Positions 17,495 through 25,972 are shown, numbered from the stretch's first letter. The stretch: DNA of 64,000 nt from Nocardioides sp. BP30 (GCF_029873215.1 NZ_CP123620.1:1240001-1304000); one strand, 5' to 3'. Numbers and translations: made by a program. Notes: generated by a model not told the origin, from the sequence alone.

Positions 17495-18240
17495 CAGTCC
17501 CACATGAGTCCGCCGTCGACGAGCAGGGTGTGTCCGGTGATGAAGTCGGCCTCGCTGGACAGCAGGTAGGCGACAGCGGCGGCGATCTCGTCGGGGCGCC
17601 CCATCCGTCCGACCGGGATGAGGTCGGCCCACTCGGCCTGCTGCTCGGCGCCGAAGGCGGCGAGCCCCTCGGTGAGGATGGTGCCGGGACCGACGGCGTT
17701 GATCTGGATGTTGCGGCGGGCGTACTGCAGGGCGGCGTTCTTCGTCAGCCCGACCACGCCGTGCTTGGCCGAGGTGTAGGCCGCCATGCCCGGTGCGTTC
17801 TTGGTGCCGGCGTTGGAGGCCATGTTGACGATCTTGCCGTGGCCGGCTTGCACCATGTGTGCCAGCTCGCTGCGCATGCACAGGAACGTCCCGCGCAGGT
17901 CGACGCTGATCACCGCGTCCCACTCCTCGACGGACATCTCGTGCAGGTCGCCCGGGTGGTGACCGATGCCGGCGTTGTTGACGGCCAGATCGAGTCCGCC
18001 GAGGTAGTCGACGGACGCCCCGATCAGCTGCTCGACGCTGTCGACGTCGGAGACGTCGGCCTGCACGAACCTCGCCTGGCCGCCTGCCGCGGCGATCTGC
18101 TCGACGGTGCTGGCACCGCCTTCGGCTCCGATGTCGGAGACCACCACGCGTGCGCCGTCGGCCGCGAGCCGCAGGGCGATCGCACGCCCCAGCCCCGAGC
18201 CCGCACCGGTTACGACCACACCTGCGCCATGGAAGGACAT
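17494..18240 (-). CDS. SDR-family oxidoreductase
   Basis: A 248-aa classical short-chain dehydrogenase/reductase. The cofactor motif TGAGSGLG lies at about residues 11-18. VVSDIG with Asp after beta-2 favours NAD(H). NNAGIG and the active-site Tyr/Lys in AAYTSAKHG are intact. The C-terminal ITGHTLLVDGG is typical. ATG 18240 has a GAGGAGAA Shine-Dalgarno; an upstream ATG adds an unlikely leader. It is the last gene of a minus-strand cassette with an alcohol dehydrogenase, a second SDR and a TetR gene, so it probably oxidises a hydroxyl intermediate of the same substrate. Confidence 0.88.
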   Translation of the reverse strand: MSFHGAGVVVTGAGSGLGRAIALRLAADGARVVVSDIGAEGGASTVEQIAAAGGQARFVQADVSDVDSVEQLIGASVDYLGGLDLAVNNAGIGHHPGDLHEMSVEEWDAVISVDLRGTFLCMRSELAHMVQAGHGKIVNMASNAGTKNAPGMAAYTSAKHGVVGLTKNAALQYARRNIQINAVGPGTILTEGLAAFGAEQQAEWADLIPVGRMGRPDEIAAAVAYLLSSEADFITGHTLLVDGGLMWD

Positions 18241-18320
18241 TGCTCTTCTCCTCTGTTCCTGCATTCTGGAAGTGGGCCCTGTCGGGATGAGCAGAGCCAC
18301 GTGACCGGCTTGGTCGTCGC

Positions 18321-19259
18321 TCAGTCGCGCACCGCGACCAGGCGCCCGCGGGCTTCACCCGCGCGGAGCTGGTCGAGACCGGCTCCGATCTCGCCGAACC
18401 CGATCGTGGTGGTCAGCGGGTCGAGCTCGCCGCTGTCGAGCAGCCCGTAGACAGCTTCGACGTCCTCCTTGGTGGAGCCGAAGCTGCCCTGCAGGCTGAC
18501 GTCGCGGAGGATGACGTCCATCACCGAGATCGTCGCCTCGGGCCTGCCTGCGCCGACCTGGACGGCGCGGCCGCCCGGTCGCAGGGACGCAAGGGCGAGT
18601 CGGGTGGTGTCGAAGCCGGCGAAGTCGATGGCCACATCGAGGCCGAGTGCGCCGAACTCGCCGGTGTCGTTATGGAAGCCGGCGGAGCCGATCTCCGCGG
18701 CCAGCCCGGCGAGCTCCGGCCGCACGTCGGTGATGTGCACCTGTGCGCCGGCGAGAACCGCCACCCGAGCAGCGATCTGGCCGAGGCCACCCAGGCCGAT
18801 GATCCCGACCCTGTCCCCGGGCTGCACCGCGGCCACCACCCGAACGGCGTGGTACGCCGTGGCGCCGGCGTCGGTCGCCGAGGCGGCCTGAGCGAAGGAG
18901 ACATGCTCGGGGACCCGCACCAGCTCCTCGACGGTGCCGAGCGTCTTCTCGGCGTATCCGCCGTCTCGCCCGACTCCCGGACCGTCGTGCGTCACCGGAG
19001 CGAGCCCGACGGCGTCGCCCACGGCCCAACCGGTCACACCCTCACCGAGCGCCGAGATCACGCCGGCCACCTCGTGGCCCAAGACGATGGGGGTGTGGAG
19101 GGGCATCCCGGGAACGTCGCCGTCGATGAACGAGATGTCGGTATGGCACAACCCGGCGCCCCTGACGTCGAGCACGACCTGTCCGGGACCGGGCTGCGGG
19201 TCGGGCAGGTCGACAAGCTCCGGTAGTGATCCGGTCCGGGTGAAGTTCCAGGCTCTCAT
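18321..19259 (-). CDS. Medium-chain alcohol dehydrogenase without structural zinc
   Basis: A 312-aa MDR enzyme. The catalytic-zinc residues Cys38 (GLCHTD) and His62-Glu63 (GHE) are present, as is a Rossmann motif GIIGLGGLGQIAARV. The four-cysteine structural-zinc lobe is absent; Cys38 is the only cysteine. The sequence resembles the branch that includes 6-hydroxycyclohex-1-ene-1-carbonyl-CoA dehydrogenase (start MRAWNFT, GHEVAGV, TDAGATAYHAV). This hints at an alicyclic alcohol or hydroxyacyl-CoA substrate, but that is only an inference. ATG 19259 follows a GAAGGA Shine-Dalgarno. Confidence 0.86.
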   Translation of the reverse strand: MRAWNFTRTGSLPELVDLPDPQPGPGQVVLDVRGAGLCHTDISFIDGDVPGMPLHTPIVLGHEVAGVISALGEGVTGWAVGDAVGLAPVTHDGPGVGRDGGYAEKTLGTVEELVRVPEHVSFAQAASATDAGATAYHAVRVVAAVQPGDRVGIIGLGGLGQIAARVAVLAGAQVHITDVRPELAGLAAEIGSAGFHNDTGEFGALGLDVAIDFAGFDTTRLALASLRPGGRAVQVGAGRPEATISVMDVILRDVSLQGSFGSTKEDVEAVYGLLDSGELDPLTTTIGFGEIGAGLDQLRAGEARGRLVAVRD

Positions 19260-19311
19260 GATGGGCGTCCTTCTCTACGGTCTGCTCGACGGTGGCTGAG
19301 TCGGGTGGCGG

Positions 19312-20076
19312 TCACACCGGGCTGACGTACTGTCCGCCGTCGACCATGAACACCTGACCGGTGACGTAGTGCGACTCGTCACCGAGCAGGAACGCGACCG
19401 CGGGGGCGATGTCGGTGGCGGCATCGCCGATGTAGCCGAGCGCCGTCTGCTTCTTCAGCGCTTCGAAGGCGTCCGGCTGGTTGGCGGCCCACATCTCCAA
19501 GGCCGCGGTCATCGCGTAGGGCCCGTAGGCGTTGACGCGGATGTTGTCGGGCCCCCACTCACGCGCTGCGATGCGGGTGAGCGCCATCACCGCACCCTTG
19601 CTGGCGACGTACGCCGCTCGCGGGAAGATCCCCTGCAGTGCGGTGGCCGAGGTGACGTTGACGATGCTGCCGCCGCCCTGGCGCACCATGTGCGGATAGA
19701 CCGCCTGCATGAACCGGACCGTGCCGAAGGCGCCCGACTCCATCGAGTGGCGCAGACTCTCCTCGTCCTGCTCGATGAACGGCACTCCGGGGCTGGTCCA
19801 CTGGGCGTTGTTGACGACGCCGTCGATGCGGCCGTAGCGCTCGATCGTCGCCGCGACGACCGCGTCCACGTCCTCCCGCTTGGTCACGTCGCAGACCAGT
19901 CCGAGCACGTCGAGCCCACGCGCGGTGAGGTCGGACTGGGCAGCCCGGGCCGTCTCGGGGTTGAACTCCGCGATCACGGTGGAGGCACCGTGCTCGGCGA
20001 GATAGGTCGCAACGCCGAGGCCGATGCCTTGACCGGCTCCTGTCACGATGATCACTTTGTCCTGCAGGTCGGTCAT
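19312..20076 (-). CDS. SDR-family oxidoreductase
   Basis: A 254-aa classical SDR. It has TGAGQGIG, DVTKREDVD and the catalytic Tyr/Lys in AAYVASKGA. The usual NNAG is NNAQ here, a tolerated variant. The C-terminal YVTGQVFMVDGG is intact. Its ATG overlaps the TetR stop by 4 nt (ATGA), so regulator and enzyme are co-transcribed and probably coupled. The substrate is unknown and is likely shared with the downstream dehydrogenases. Confidence 0.88.
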   Translation of the reverse strand: MTDLQDKVIIVTGAGQGIGLGVATYLAEHGASTVIAEFNPETARAAQSDLTARGLDVLGLVCDVTKREDVDAVVAATIERYGRIDGVVNNAQWTSPGVPFIEQDEESLRHSMESGAFGTVRFMQAVYPHMVRQGGGSIVNVTSATALQGIFPRAAYVASKGAVMALTRIAAREWGPDNIRVNAYGPYAMTAALEMWAANQPDAFEALKKQTALGYIGDAATDIAPAVAFLLGDESHYVTGQVFMVDGGQYVSPV

Positions 20077-20723
20077 GGGGCTCTCCTTGCCTCGAGGTGG
20101 GTGTCATGGGGCGCCGTGGTGGCACCGGGGGCCTGAAGCCGGCGGGTCCACTCGGGGAAGACCTCGGCACAGTGAGCGGCCAACTCCTCCGCGGAGCAGG
20201 ACAGGTCGTCGCGCAGCCACGCCGTGACCAGCGCCGCGAGCGCTGCCCCGACGCCGATCGAGGCAGCGGTGACGGCCGGCTCGCCGGCGATCTCGAGAGC
20301 GCCGTATCGCAGGAACGATTCCTCGAACCTGGAGCGCAGCACGCTTGCCACGTGGTTCTGCGCGGGCGCGGCGGCGGCGCCGCGGGCGAGGACGGCGGCG
20401 TAGAACGCCCGATGCTGGGACACGTGGCCCACCAGGGCCAGCAGGTCGCGCCGCCCTTGGGCGCCGCGGTCGGCGCCTGGGGTGGCGCGCTCACGCCAGC
20501 CCAGATCGGCGATCTCGGCGAGTGACTCGTCGAGCATGCTGCAGGCGACGTCCTCCAGGGAGTCGAAGTGTGCGTAGAACGAGGATCGATTCACTCCGGC
20601 CGCTCGCGCCACCGCGCTGACCGTGATCGGCTCTGCGCCGCTGCCGGCGAGCGCAACGACCGCGTCCCGGATCTGCCGGCGGGTGCGCTCGGCCCGGGGA
20701 TCGACTCTGGCATCGGTGGCCAT
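20073..20723 (-). CDS. TetR-family transcriptional regulator of the dehydrogenase cassette
   Basis: A 216-aa regulator. The N-terminal helix-turn-helix reads RRQIRDAVVALAG, ITVSAVARAAGVNRSSFYAHFDSLEDV (about residues 15-60). The rest is the all-helical ligand domain. The ATG at 20723 is supported by TACCGT 7 nt upstream on the minus strand. A perfect 16-bp palindrome at 20755-20770, just upstream, is the probable autoregulatory operator. It is the first gene of the minus-strand cassette. Confidence 0.88.
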   Translation of the reverse strand: MATDARVDPRAERTRRQIRDAVVALAGSGAEPITVSAVARAAGVNRSSFYAHFDSLEDVACSMLDESLAEIADLGWRERATPGADRGAQGRRDLLALVGHVSQHRAFYAAVLARGAAAAPAQNHVASVLRSRFEESFLRYGALEIAGEPAVTAASIGVGAALAALVTAWLRDDLSCSAEELAAHCAEVFPEWTRRLQAPGATTAPHDTHLEARRAP

Positions 20724-20754
20724 GAGTCCGACGGTACGTCGGTTTCCGGATTTT

Positions 20755-20770
20755 TCCAACACGTGTTGGA
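20755..20770. promoter_or_regulatory. Perfect 16-bp palindrome, probable TetR operator
   Basis: TCCAACACGTGTTGGA reads the same on both strands. After one mismatch it continues with TTT/AAA on the flanks. It lies 32 bp upstream of the TetR start, as expected for an autorepressed TetR cassette. Confidence 0.7.
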
Positions 20771-20993
20771 GAAACCTGGATGAAGGTCACATGATGCCGA
20801 GGTCGGCACGGACCCGGGATGCGACCTTGCCGAGCGGCTCGACGGCGGTGAGCAGGTCGCTGGGATGCGAACGCGCCCCGACCGGCGGGAAGCAAGGGTC
20901 TTCAAACCCGGGGCGCAGTTCCCGACCTCTCCATCAAGGTGCGCAGCACCCGCAGCCGGCGCGGACGGTGGACGCGGGTGCGGCAACAGCTTC

Positions 20994-22457
20994 ATGCTGG
21001 ACCGGTTCGGGCCGATGGGGCCGGACGTCACGGAGGGCGACCCGGCGTCCTCCGCCGGGGGATCGGATCACCTCGTGCGCCTGCCAGACCAGCGCCTCCT
21101 GCCACGAGCTCTCGTCGTAGTCCTCGCGACCCTGCTCCCGCTCATCGGCCTCGACGTCCGGGCGACGGCCGCCGGATACGACGGGCCGCTCTGGGGGATG
21201 AGCCTGCCGAGCGGCAGCTACCAGCAGGGTGCCGCCGTGAGCGCCGAGGTCTCCGTGACCGGTGGTACCGCCGCCGTGCTCTTCACCGCGGCGATCGACG
21301 CAGGCGATGCCGGCGGCGGCTGGCGAGAGCTGGCCCGCTGGACGGTCAGCCTCTCGCCGGGTGAGTCCGCGACGCACACCTTCGCGCTGCCGGACCAGGC
21401 GAGCGGGCGGTATCCGATGCGGCTGCGGATCGGGGACCGCACCGTTGTGTTCGCCTACGTCGTCACCCGCCACGCCGAGACGAACGACCCTGCCATCATC
21501 CGCACCGCACGCTCGGTCGCACTCGAGCCGGGACGCCTCCCGCGTCGGGCGCGGCTCGCGACCTCGAGGCGCGTGCGCGGCACCCTTCGAGCCGACGGTG
21601 TACCGATGGTGGGTCAGCGGGTGATGGTCCAGGTCGCCGCCACCGCGGCGAAGCGCGGCGGCTGGGCGACCGTGCCGGGTTCGGCGGTGCTGACCGACGC
21701 ACACGGCCGGTTCGCCCTCGCCGTGCCGACGTACTACTACGGCCGTCACACCTACCGGATCGAGGCACCGGCGGTGCTGGGGCACTGGACCGACGCCGGC
21801 CAGGTGCTCGGCTGGGCGGAGGCCTCCTCGGTGACGGCGGTGGTCAGGGTGCCGCTGAACCGCCCCGCACACGGTGGTGCCGGCCACTACCGCTTCCTGG
21901 TCGGCGCCAAGCGGGCCGGCTCGCCGGCCCGCTGGAACGGGTGCGTGCCGATCCCGTACTCGATCACCGGTGCGCACGCGCCGGCCGGTGCGGCCAGGAC
22001 CGTACGGCGGGCGCTCGTGCGGGTGAGTGCGGCGACCGGACTCCGCTTCGTCTACCGGGGCAGGACCTCCTACCGGCCCTACCGCACGCCACGCTCGGCG
22101 ACGCGGCGCCCCACTGGCATCACGTTCGCCTGGGCGAGCCCGCGGCAGGCTCCGAAGCTGTCCGGCGACGTGCTCGGCTACGGCGACGACGCACCGGCGG
22201 TGAACGGCCGCTGGACCAGCGGCGTGGTCGTGCTCGACAGGACGTTCCGTTACGAGCCCGGCTTCCGCGCCGCTGCCGGCCGATCGGCGATCGGGCTGGT
22301 CCTCCTGCACGAGATGGGGCACGTGCTGGGGCTGGCTCATGTGCGCGACCGCAGCCAGGTGATGTACCCGGTCCTGGGACGCCCCACCTCCGGCGGCTAC
22401 CAGGCGGGCGACCTCACCGGCCTGCACCGCCTCGGTCTGGAGGCCGGCTGCGTCTGA
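20994..22457 (+). CDS. Secreted matrixin-like zinc metalloprotease
   Basis: A 487-aa exported protein. A hydrophobic segment ALVVVLATLLPLIGL followed by RATAAG looks like a signal peptide with a long N-terminal lead. The middle part is beta-rich. The C-terminal domain has the metzincin zinc motif LHEMGHVLGLAH (first His about residue 439) and a Met-turn QVMYP. The start is uncertain: ATG 20994 is used here, but a GTG at 21074 directly before the signal peptide would fit a normal signal length. The substrate is unknown; it is probably an extracellular protein. Confidence 0.78.
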   Translation: MLDRFGPMGPDVTEGDPASSAGGSDHLVRLPDQRLLPRALVVVLATLLPLIGLDVRATAAGYDGPLWGMSLPSGSYQQGAAVSAEVSVTGGTAAVLFTAAIDAGDAGGGWRELARWTVSLSPGESATHTFALPDQASGRYPMRLRIGDRTVVFAYVVTRHAETNDPAIIRTARSVALEPGRLPRRARLATSRRVRGTLRADGVPMVGQRVMVQVAATAAKRGGWATVPGSAVLTDAHGRFALAVPTYYYGRHTYRIEAPAVLGHWTDAGQVLGWAEASSVTAVVRVPLNRPAHGGAGHYRFLVGAKRAGSPARWNGCVPIPYSITGAHAPAGAARTVRRALVRVSAATGLRFVYRGRTSYRPYRTPRSATRRPTGITFAWASPRQAPKLSGDVLGYGDDAPAVNGRWTSGVVVLDRTFRYEPGFRAAAGRSAIGLVLLHEMGHVLGLAHVRDRSQVMYPVLGRPTSGGYQAGDLTGLHRLGLEAGCV

Positions 22458-22519
22458 GGCGGGATCCGGGCCGCGGGAACGAGCCGCCTCGGCCGATCGT
22501 TGGACCAGATGACGCCACC

Positions 22520-22525
22520 TAGGAT
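22520..22525 (+). promoter_or_regulatory. Candidate -10 element of the Bax-inhibitor-like gene
   Basis: TAGGAT matches the actinobacterial TANNNT -10. It would place transcription start near 22532, just before the hairpin at 22537-22561. No convincing -35 at standard spacing was seen. Confidence 0.4.
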
Positions 22526-22536
22526 GGGGGCAGTCA

Positions 22537-22561
22537 GGCTGTCGTCAGGGTGACGACAGCC
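22537..22561 (+). promoter_or_regulatory. Perfect 11-bp hairpin/palindrome in the leader of the Bax-inhibitor-like gene
   Basis: GGCTGTCGTCA (22537-22547) and TGACGACAGCC (22551-22561) flank a GGG spacer. It ends 11 nt before the AAGGAGGAG Shine-Dalgarno. It could be an operator overlapping the start of transcription or an RNA hairpin affecting translation or stability. Confidence 0.55.
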
Positions 22562-22583
22562 ACCGGCCTCCAAGGAGGAGACC

Positions 22584-23441
22584 ATGCCAAGCAACAACCC
22601 GGTGTTCCGGAACTCCGACGAGTTCAAGTCCGGCTACAACTCCTACGGGAACGCCTCCTACGCCGGGAACGGCGCCGGCTACTCCGGCTATGGCGACCCG
22701 TCCACGTGGAGCGTGGGCACGCCGGGGGCCCCGACCGCGCCGGCGCGCGCCACCGGCCCGATGACGATCGACACGGTCGTCCAGCGGACCGCCATCAGCA
22801 TCGTGGTCGTCTTCGTCGCCGCGCTGGCGACCTGGGTGCTGACGCCTTCGATCAGCTCGGAGCAGAACCTCAACGCCGTCTACAGCGCTGCTGTCGTCGG
22901 CAGCCTGGGTGCCTTCGTGCTCTCGATGGTCAACTCGTTCAAGCGGATCATCAGCCCGGCCCTGGTGATCGCCTTCGCTGCGTTCGAGGGCGTCGCGCTC
23001 GGCGCGCTGAGCAAGACCTTCGACGCCGCGTTCGGCAGCGGTGTCGTCACCGGTGCCGTGCTCGGCACCTTCGCCGCGTTCGCCGGCACGCTGGCGGCGT
23101 ACAAGTACTTCGACATCCAGGTCGGCAACAAGTTCCGCACGATGGTGCTGGGTGCCGTGCTGGGCATGGTCGGGCTCTCGGTGCTCGAGCTGGTGCTGAG
23201 CCTGTTCGGCTCCGGCCTGGGCCTGTTCGGCTTCGGCGCGCTCGGCCTGCTCACCTCGGTGATCGGCCTGGCCCTGGGCGTCTTCATGCTGGTGATGGAC
23301 TTCGACTTCGTCGAGCAGGGTGTCCGCAACGGGCTCCCCGAGCGGGAGTCGTGGCGGGCCGCCTTCGCGATGACCGTCAGCCTGGTCTGGATCTACACCA
23401 ACCTGCTGCGCCTGCTGGCGATCGTGACGAACAACCGCTGA
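22584..23441 (+). CDS. Bax inhibitor-1/YccA family membrane protein
   Basis: A 285-aa integral membrane protein. A Gly/Asn/Tyr/Ser-rich cytoplasmic N-terminus (about 60 residues, FRNSDEFKSGYNSYGN) is followed by seven hydrophobic helices, from TAISIVVVFVAALATWVL to a last segment VSLVWIYTNLLRLLAIV. The family includes pH-sensitive calcium leak channels and YccA, which modulates FtsH. The actinobacterial form with the N-terminal tail is common and uncharacterised. It has one of the strongest Shine-Dalgarno sites in the window (AAGGAGGAG). Confidence 0.88.
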   Translation: MPSNNPVFRNSDEFKSGYNSYGNASYAGNGAGYSGYGDPSTWSVGTPGAPTAPARATGPMTIDTVVQRTAISIVVVFVAALATWVLTPSISSEQNLNAVYSAAVVGSLGAFVLSMVNSFKRIISPALVIAFAAFEGVALGALSKTFDAAFGSGVVTGAVLGTFAAFAGTLAAYKYFDIQVGNKFRTMVLGAVLGMVGLSVLELVLSLFGSGLGLFGFGALGLLTSVIGLALGVFMLVMDFDFVEQGVRNGLPERESWRAAFAMTVSLVWIYTNLLRLLAIVTNNR

Positions 23442-23450
23442 CCTTCCCGC

Positions 23451-24416
23451 TCAGCGAGCCCGAGGCCGCCTGGCGACGCGCACCCACAGCCGTCCCAGGC
23501 GGCCTCGTGGCTTCGGCACCGAACCGAGCTCGGTGCCGGGAACGTTGACGGCCCGCAGGGCTGCGGCGGCGATCGGCAGGGCCGGCTGACCGCGGTACGT
23601 CGCCAGCTGGGCCTGCTCGTCACCGAGCAGCCCGAGGGCCGCGAGGGTCGAGGGCAGCAGCACCTCGGCCAGCGCCGCGTAGCCGGCCGCCGAGGGATGG
23701 AACTTGTCGGGCCCGAAGAAGAAGTCCCGGTCGGCGGTGAACTCCGGGCCCAGGATGTCGGCCAGCGAGATCGCGCGTCCGCCCGCGCGCACCACCCGGA
23801 TCATCTGCTCGGCGGCGATGCGTCGCGACCAGGCGCGGGCGATCTGCCGCAACGGGGGCAGGATGGGCTTGATCGAGCCGAGATCGGGCACGGTACCGAC
23901 CAGCACCGCCACGCCGTCGCCGTGCAGCCGCTCCACCGCCCGCACCAGGTGCGAGACGGCGACGGTGGGCCGCACCATCCGGACCACGTCGTTGGCGCCG
24001 ATCAGGATGATCGCCACGTCGGCGTGCAGGGCCAGCGCCCTGTCGACCTGCTCGTCGAGCTCGGCGGAGACGGCGCCCACCACGGCCAGGTCGCGCAGCA
24101 GGATCTTGCGGCCGGACCACTCCGCGACACCCTGGCCGACCAGCGCACCGGGGGTCTCCGCGGCGACCTCGAGCCCGTAGCCCGCGGCGCTGGAGTCACC
24201 GAGGACGGCGACGGTGATCGGGGGCTCGTCCGCCCGCGGCCCGTCGGCGCCGTACGTGCCGGTGGGGTCGGGTGGCGGGATGAGGGTGACGGCGTTGATC
24301 GTCGCGTGCGCGAACTTCACCTCGGCGGCGATCACCGCGACGAACCCGCCGGCGGCCGCGGCCAGCCAGCCGCCGACCCGCAGCGCGGCGCTGGATCGTC
24401 CTCTGGCTCGCGTCAC
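23451..24416 (-). CDS. SGNH/GDSL-type hydrolase with N-terminal membrane anchor
   Basis: A 321-aa protein. A hydrophobic segment near residues 15-30 (GGWLAAAAGGFVAVIAA) anchors or exports it. The SGNH blocks are present: block I VLGDSSAAGYGLE with the nucleophile Ser, block III LIGANDV, and block V DKFHPSAAGY with the catalytic Asp/His. It is likely a lipase or acyl-esterase acting outside the membrane. GTG 24416 was chosen because TAGGGT lies 7 nt upstream; an in-frame GTG at 24425 would overlap that element. Confidence 0.85.
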   Translation of the reverse strand: MTRARGRSSAALRVGGWLAAAAGGFVAVIAAEVKFAHATINAVTLIPPPDPTGTYGADGPRADEPPITVAVLGDSSAAGYGLEVAAETPGALVGQGVAEWSGRKILLRDLAVVGAVSAELDEQVDRALALHADVAIILIGANDVVRMVRPTVAVSHLVRAVERLHGDGVAVLVGTVPDLGSIKPILPPLRQIARAWSRRIAAEQMIRVVRAGGRAISLADILGPEFTADRDFFFGPDKFHPSAAGYAALAEVLLPSTLAALGLLGDEQAQLATYRGQPALPIAAAALRAVNVPGTELGSVPKPRGRLGRLWVRVARRPRAR

Positions 24417-24488
24417 GGGGCCCACCCTACGAAAACCACCCGGCCGCTCGTTGCGCGGCCTGCCGGCTCGATCGCATACGGTGGCGCC

Positions 24489-25877
24489 ATGGAGTACGTG
24501 GACTCGCTGCTCGACCTCATCGGCAACACCCCGCTGCTGAGGCTCGACCGCTCACTGGACGGACTGCCGACCGCCGGACCGATCGTCCTGGCCAAGGTCG
24601 AGTACCTCAACCCGGGTGGTTCGGTGAAGGACCGGATCGCCACCCGCATGATCGAGGCGGCGGAGGCCTCCGGCGCTCTGCAGCCGGGCGGGATGATCGT
24701 CGAGCCGACCAGTGGCAACACCGGCGTCGGCCTGGCGATGGTGGCGCAGAAGAAGGGCTACCGGTGCGTCTTCGTCTGCCCCGACAAGGTCAGCGAGGAC
24801 AAGCGCAACGTGCTCAAGGCGTACGGCGCCGAGGTGGTCGTCTGCCCGACCGCCGTCGCGCCGGAGCACCCCGACTCCTACTACAACGTCAGCGACCGGC
24901 TCGCCTCTCAGCCGGGGGCGTGGAAGCCCGACCAGTACTCCAACCCGCACAACCCGCGCTCCCACTACGAGACCACCGGCCCCGAGATCTGGCGGCAGAC
25001 CGAGGGCCGGATCACCCACTTCGTCGCCGGCGTCGGCACGGGCGGGACGATCAGTGGCATCGGCCGCTACCTGAAGGAGCAGAATCCCGCCGTCCAGATC
25101 ATCGGCGCCGACCCTGCGGGCAGCGTCTACAGCGGTGGCACCGGCCGTCCCTATCTCGTCGAGGGCGTCGGCGAGGACTTCTGGCCCGAGACCTACGACC
25201 GCGAGGTGGCCGATCGCATCATCGAGGTCTCCGACGCCGACTCCTTCGCCTTCACCCGGCGGCTGGCCCGGGAGGAGGCCCTGCTGGTGGGCGGGTCGAG
25301 TGGCATGGCCGCCTTCGCCGCCAGGCAGCTCGCGCACGAGCTTGCCGAGGCGGGCGAGCACGACGCCGTGATCGTGGTCCTGCTCCCCGACTCCGGCCGC
25401 GGCTACCTCACCAAGGTCTTCAACGACGACTGGCTCGCACAGTACGGCTTCCCGACCGGCAAGGAGACCTCGAGCCAGACGGTGGGGGAGGTGCTGCGGG
25501 GCAAGAGCGGGCCGCTGCCGGCGCTGGTGCACACCCACCCGAGCGAGACGGTCGCGGAGGCGATCCACATCCTCCAGGAGTACGGCGTCAGCCAGATGCC
25601 GGTCGTGCGTGCCGAGCCGCCGATCGTGGCCGCGGAGGTGGCCGGTTCGGTCTCCGACCGCAGCCTGATGGATGCGCTCTTCACCGGCACCGCCAAGCTC
25701 ACGGACCCGGTCGAGCAGCACATGTCGCCGGCGCTCCCGACGATCGGCTCCACCGAGGAGGCAGCCGCGGCGGTGGCGTTGCTGGAGTCGGCGGACGCGG
25801 TGCTCGTGCACGAGGACGGCAAGCCCGTCGGGGTGCTCACGCGGCAGGATCTGCTGACCGTCCTGGCGAACAGCTGA
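24489..25877 (+). CDS. cbs: Cystathionine beta-synthase
   Basis: PLP enzyme joining serine and homocysteine to cystathionine. The 462-aa protein has the catalytic domain with the PLP lysine Lys47 (GGSVKDR), the phosphate loop GTGGT and SGNTG, and SGGTGRPYLVEGVG. Two CBS motifs follow at the C-terminus (from HTHPSETVAEAIHI to GVLTRQDLLTVL). The length and CBS pair separate it from cysteine synthase. Leaderless start: TACGGT at 24477-24482 is 6 nt before the ATG. With cystathionine gamma-synthase at 46390 the window encodes two transsulfuration enzymes. It is divergent from the SGNH hydrolase. Confidence 0.93.
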   Translation: MEYVDSLLDLIGNTPLLRLDRSLDGLPTAGPIVLAKVEYLNPGGSVKDRIATRMIEAAEASGALQPGGMIVEPTSGNTGVGLAMVAQKKGYRCVFVCPDKVSEDKRNVLKAYGAEVVVCPTAVAPEHPDSYYNVSDRLASQPGAWKPDQYSNPHNPRSHYETTGPEIWRQTEGRITHFVAGVGTGGTISGIGRYLKEQNPAVQIIGADPAGSVYSGGTGRPYLVEGVGEDFWPETYDREVADRIIEVSDADSFAFTRRLAREEALLVGGSSGMAAFAARQLAHELAEAGEHDAVIVVLLPDSGRGYLTKVFNDDWLAQYGFPTGKETSSQTVGEVLRGKSGPLPALVHTHPSETVAEAIHILQEYGVSQMPVVRAEPPIVAAEVAGSVSDRSLMDALFTGTAKLTDPVEQHMSPALPTIGSTEEAAAAVALLESADAVLVHEDGKPVGVLTRQDLLTVLANS

Positions 25878-25895
25878 CACCGGCCTGTCGGCAGG

Positions 25896-25913
25896 TAGTG
25901 AAAAGATTCACAA
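25896..25913. promoter_or_regulatory. Rex-type operator 1 upstream of cydA
   Basis: TAGTGAAAAGATTCACAA matches the TTGTGAA-N4-TTCACAA Rex consensus with one mismatch. Rex represses respiratory genes and is released by NADH. Confidence 0.72.
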
Positions 25914-25920
25914 AGTGATG

Positions 25921-25943
25921 AAGGTCCCTCCCTGCGGGCCCTT
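25921..25943 (+). terminator. Hairpin after cystathionine beta-synthase
   Basis: AAGGTCCC (25921-25928) pairs with GGGCCCTT (25936-25943) around a 7-nt loop, with one G-U pair. It lies between the two Rex sites and probably insulates cydA from the upstream gene. Confidence 0.6.
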
Positions 25944-25950
25944 TGCGCGC

Positions 25951-25968
25951 TTGTGAACGCATTCACAA
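25951..25968. promoter_or_regulatory. Rex-type operator 2, overlapping the cydA promoter
   Basis: TTGTGAACGCATTCACAA is a perfect match to the Rex consensus. It covers the expected -35 region of the -10 TATGTT at 25973-25978, so a bound repressor would block RNA polymerase. Confidence 0.85.
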
Positions 25969-25972
25969 GGCG

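Noticed and set aside
20787..20895. Minus-strand reading SDLLTAVEPLGKVASRVR ending in a stop, resembling a gene tail
   Set aside because: It has no start codon in frame, is only about 35 codons long and I cannot match it to a family. It may be a remnant, but the evidence is too weak to annotate.
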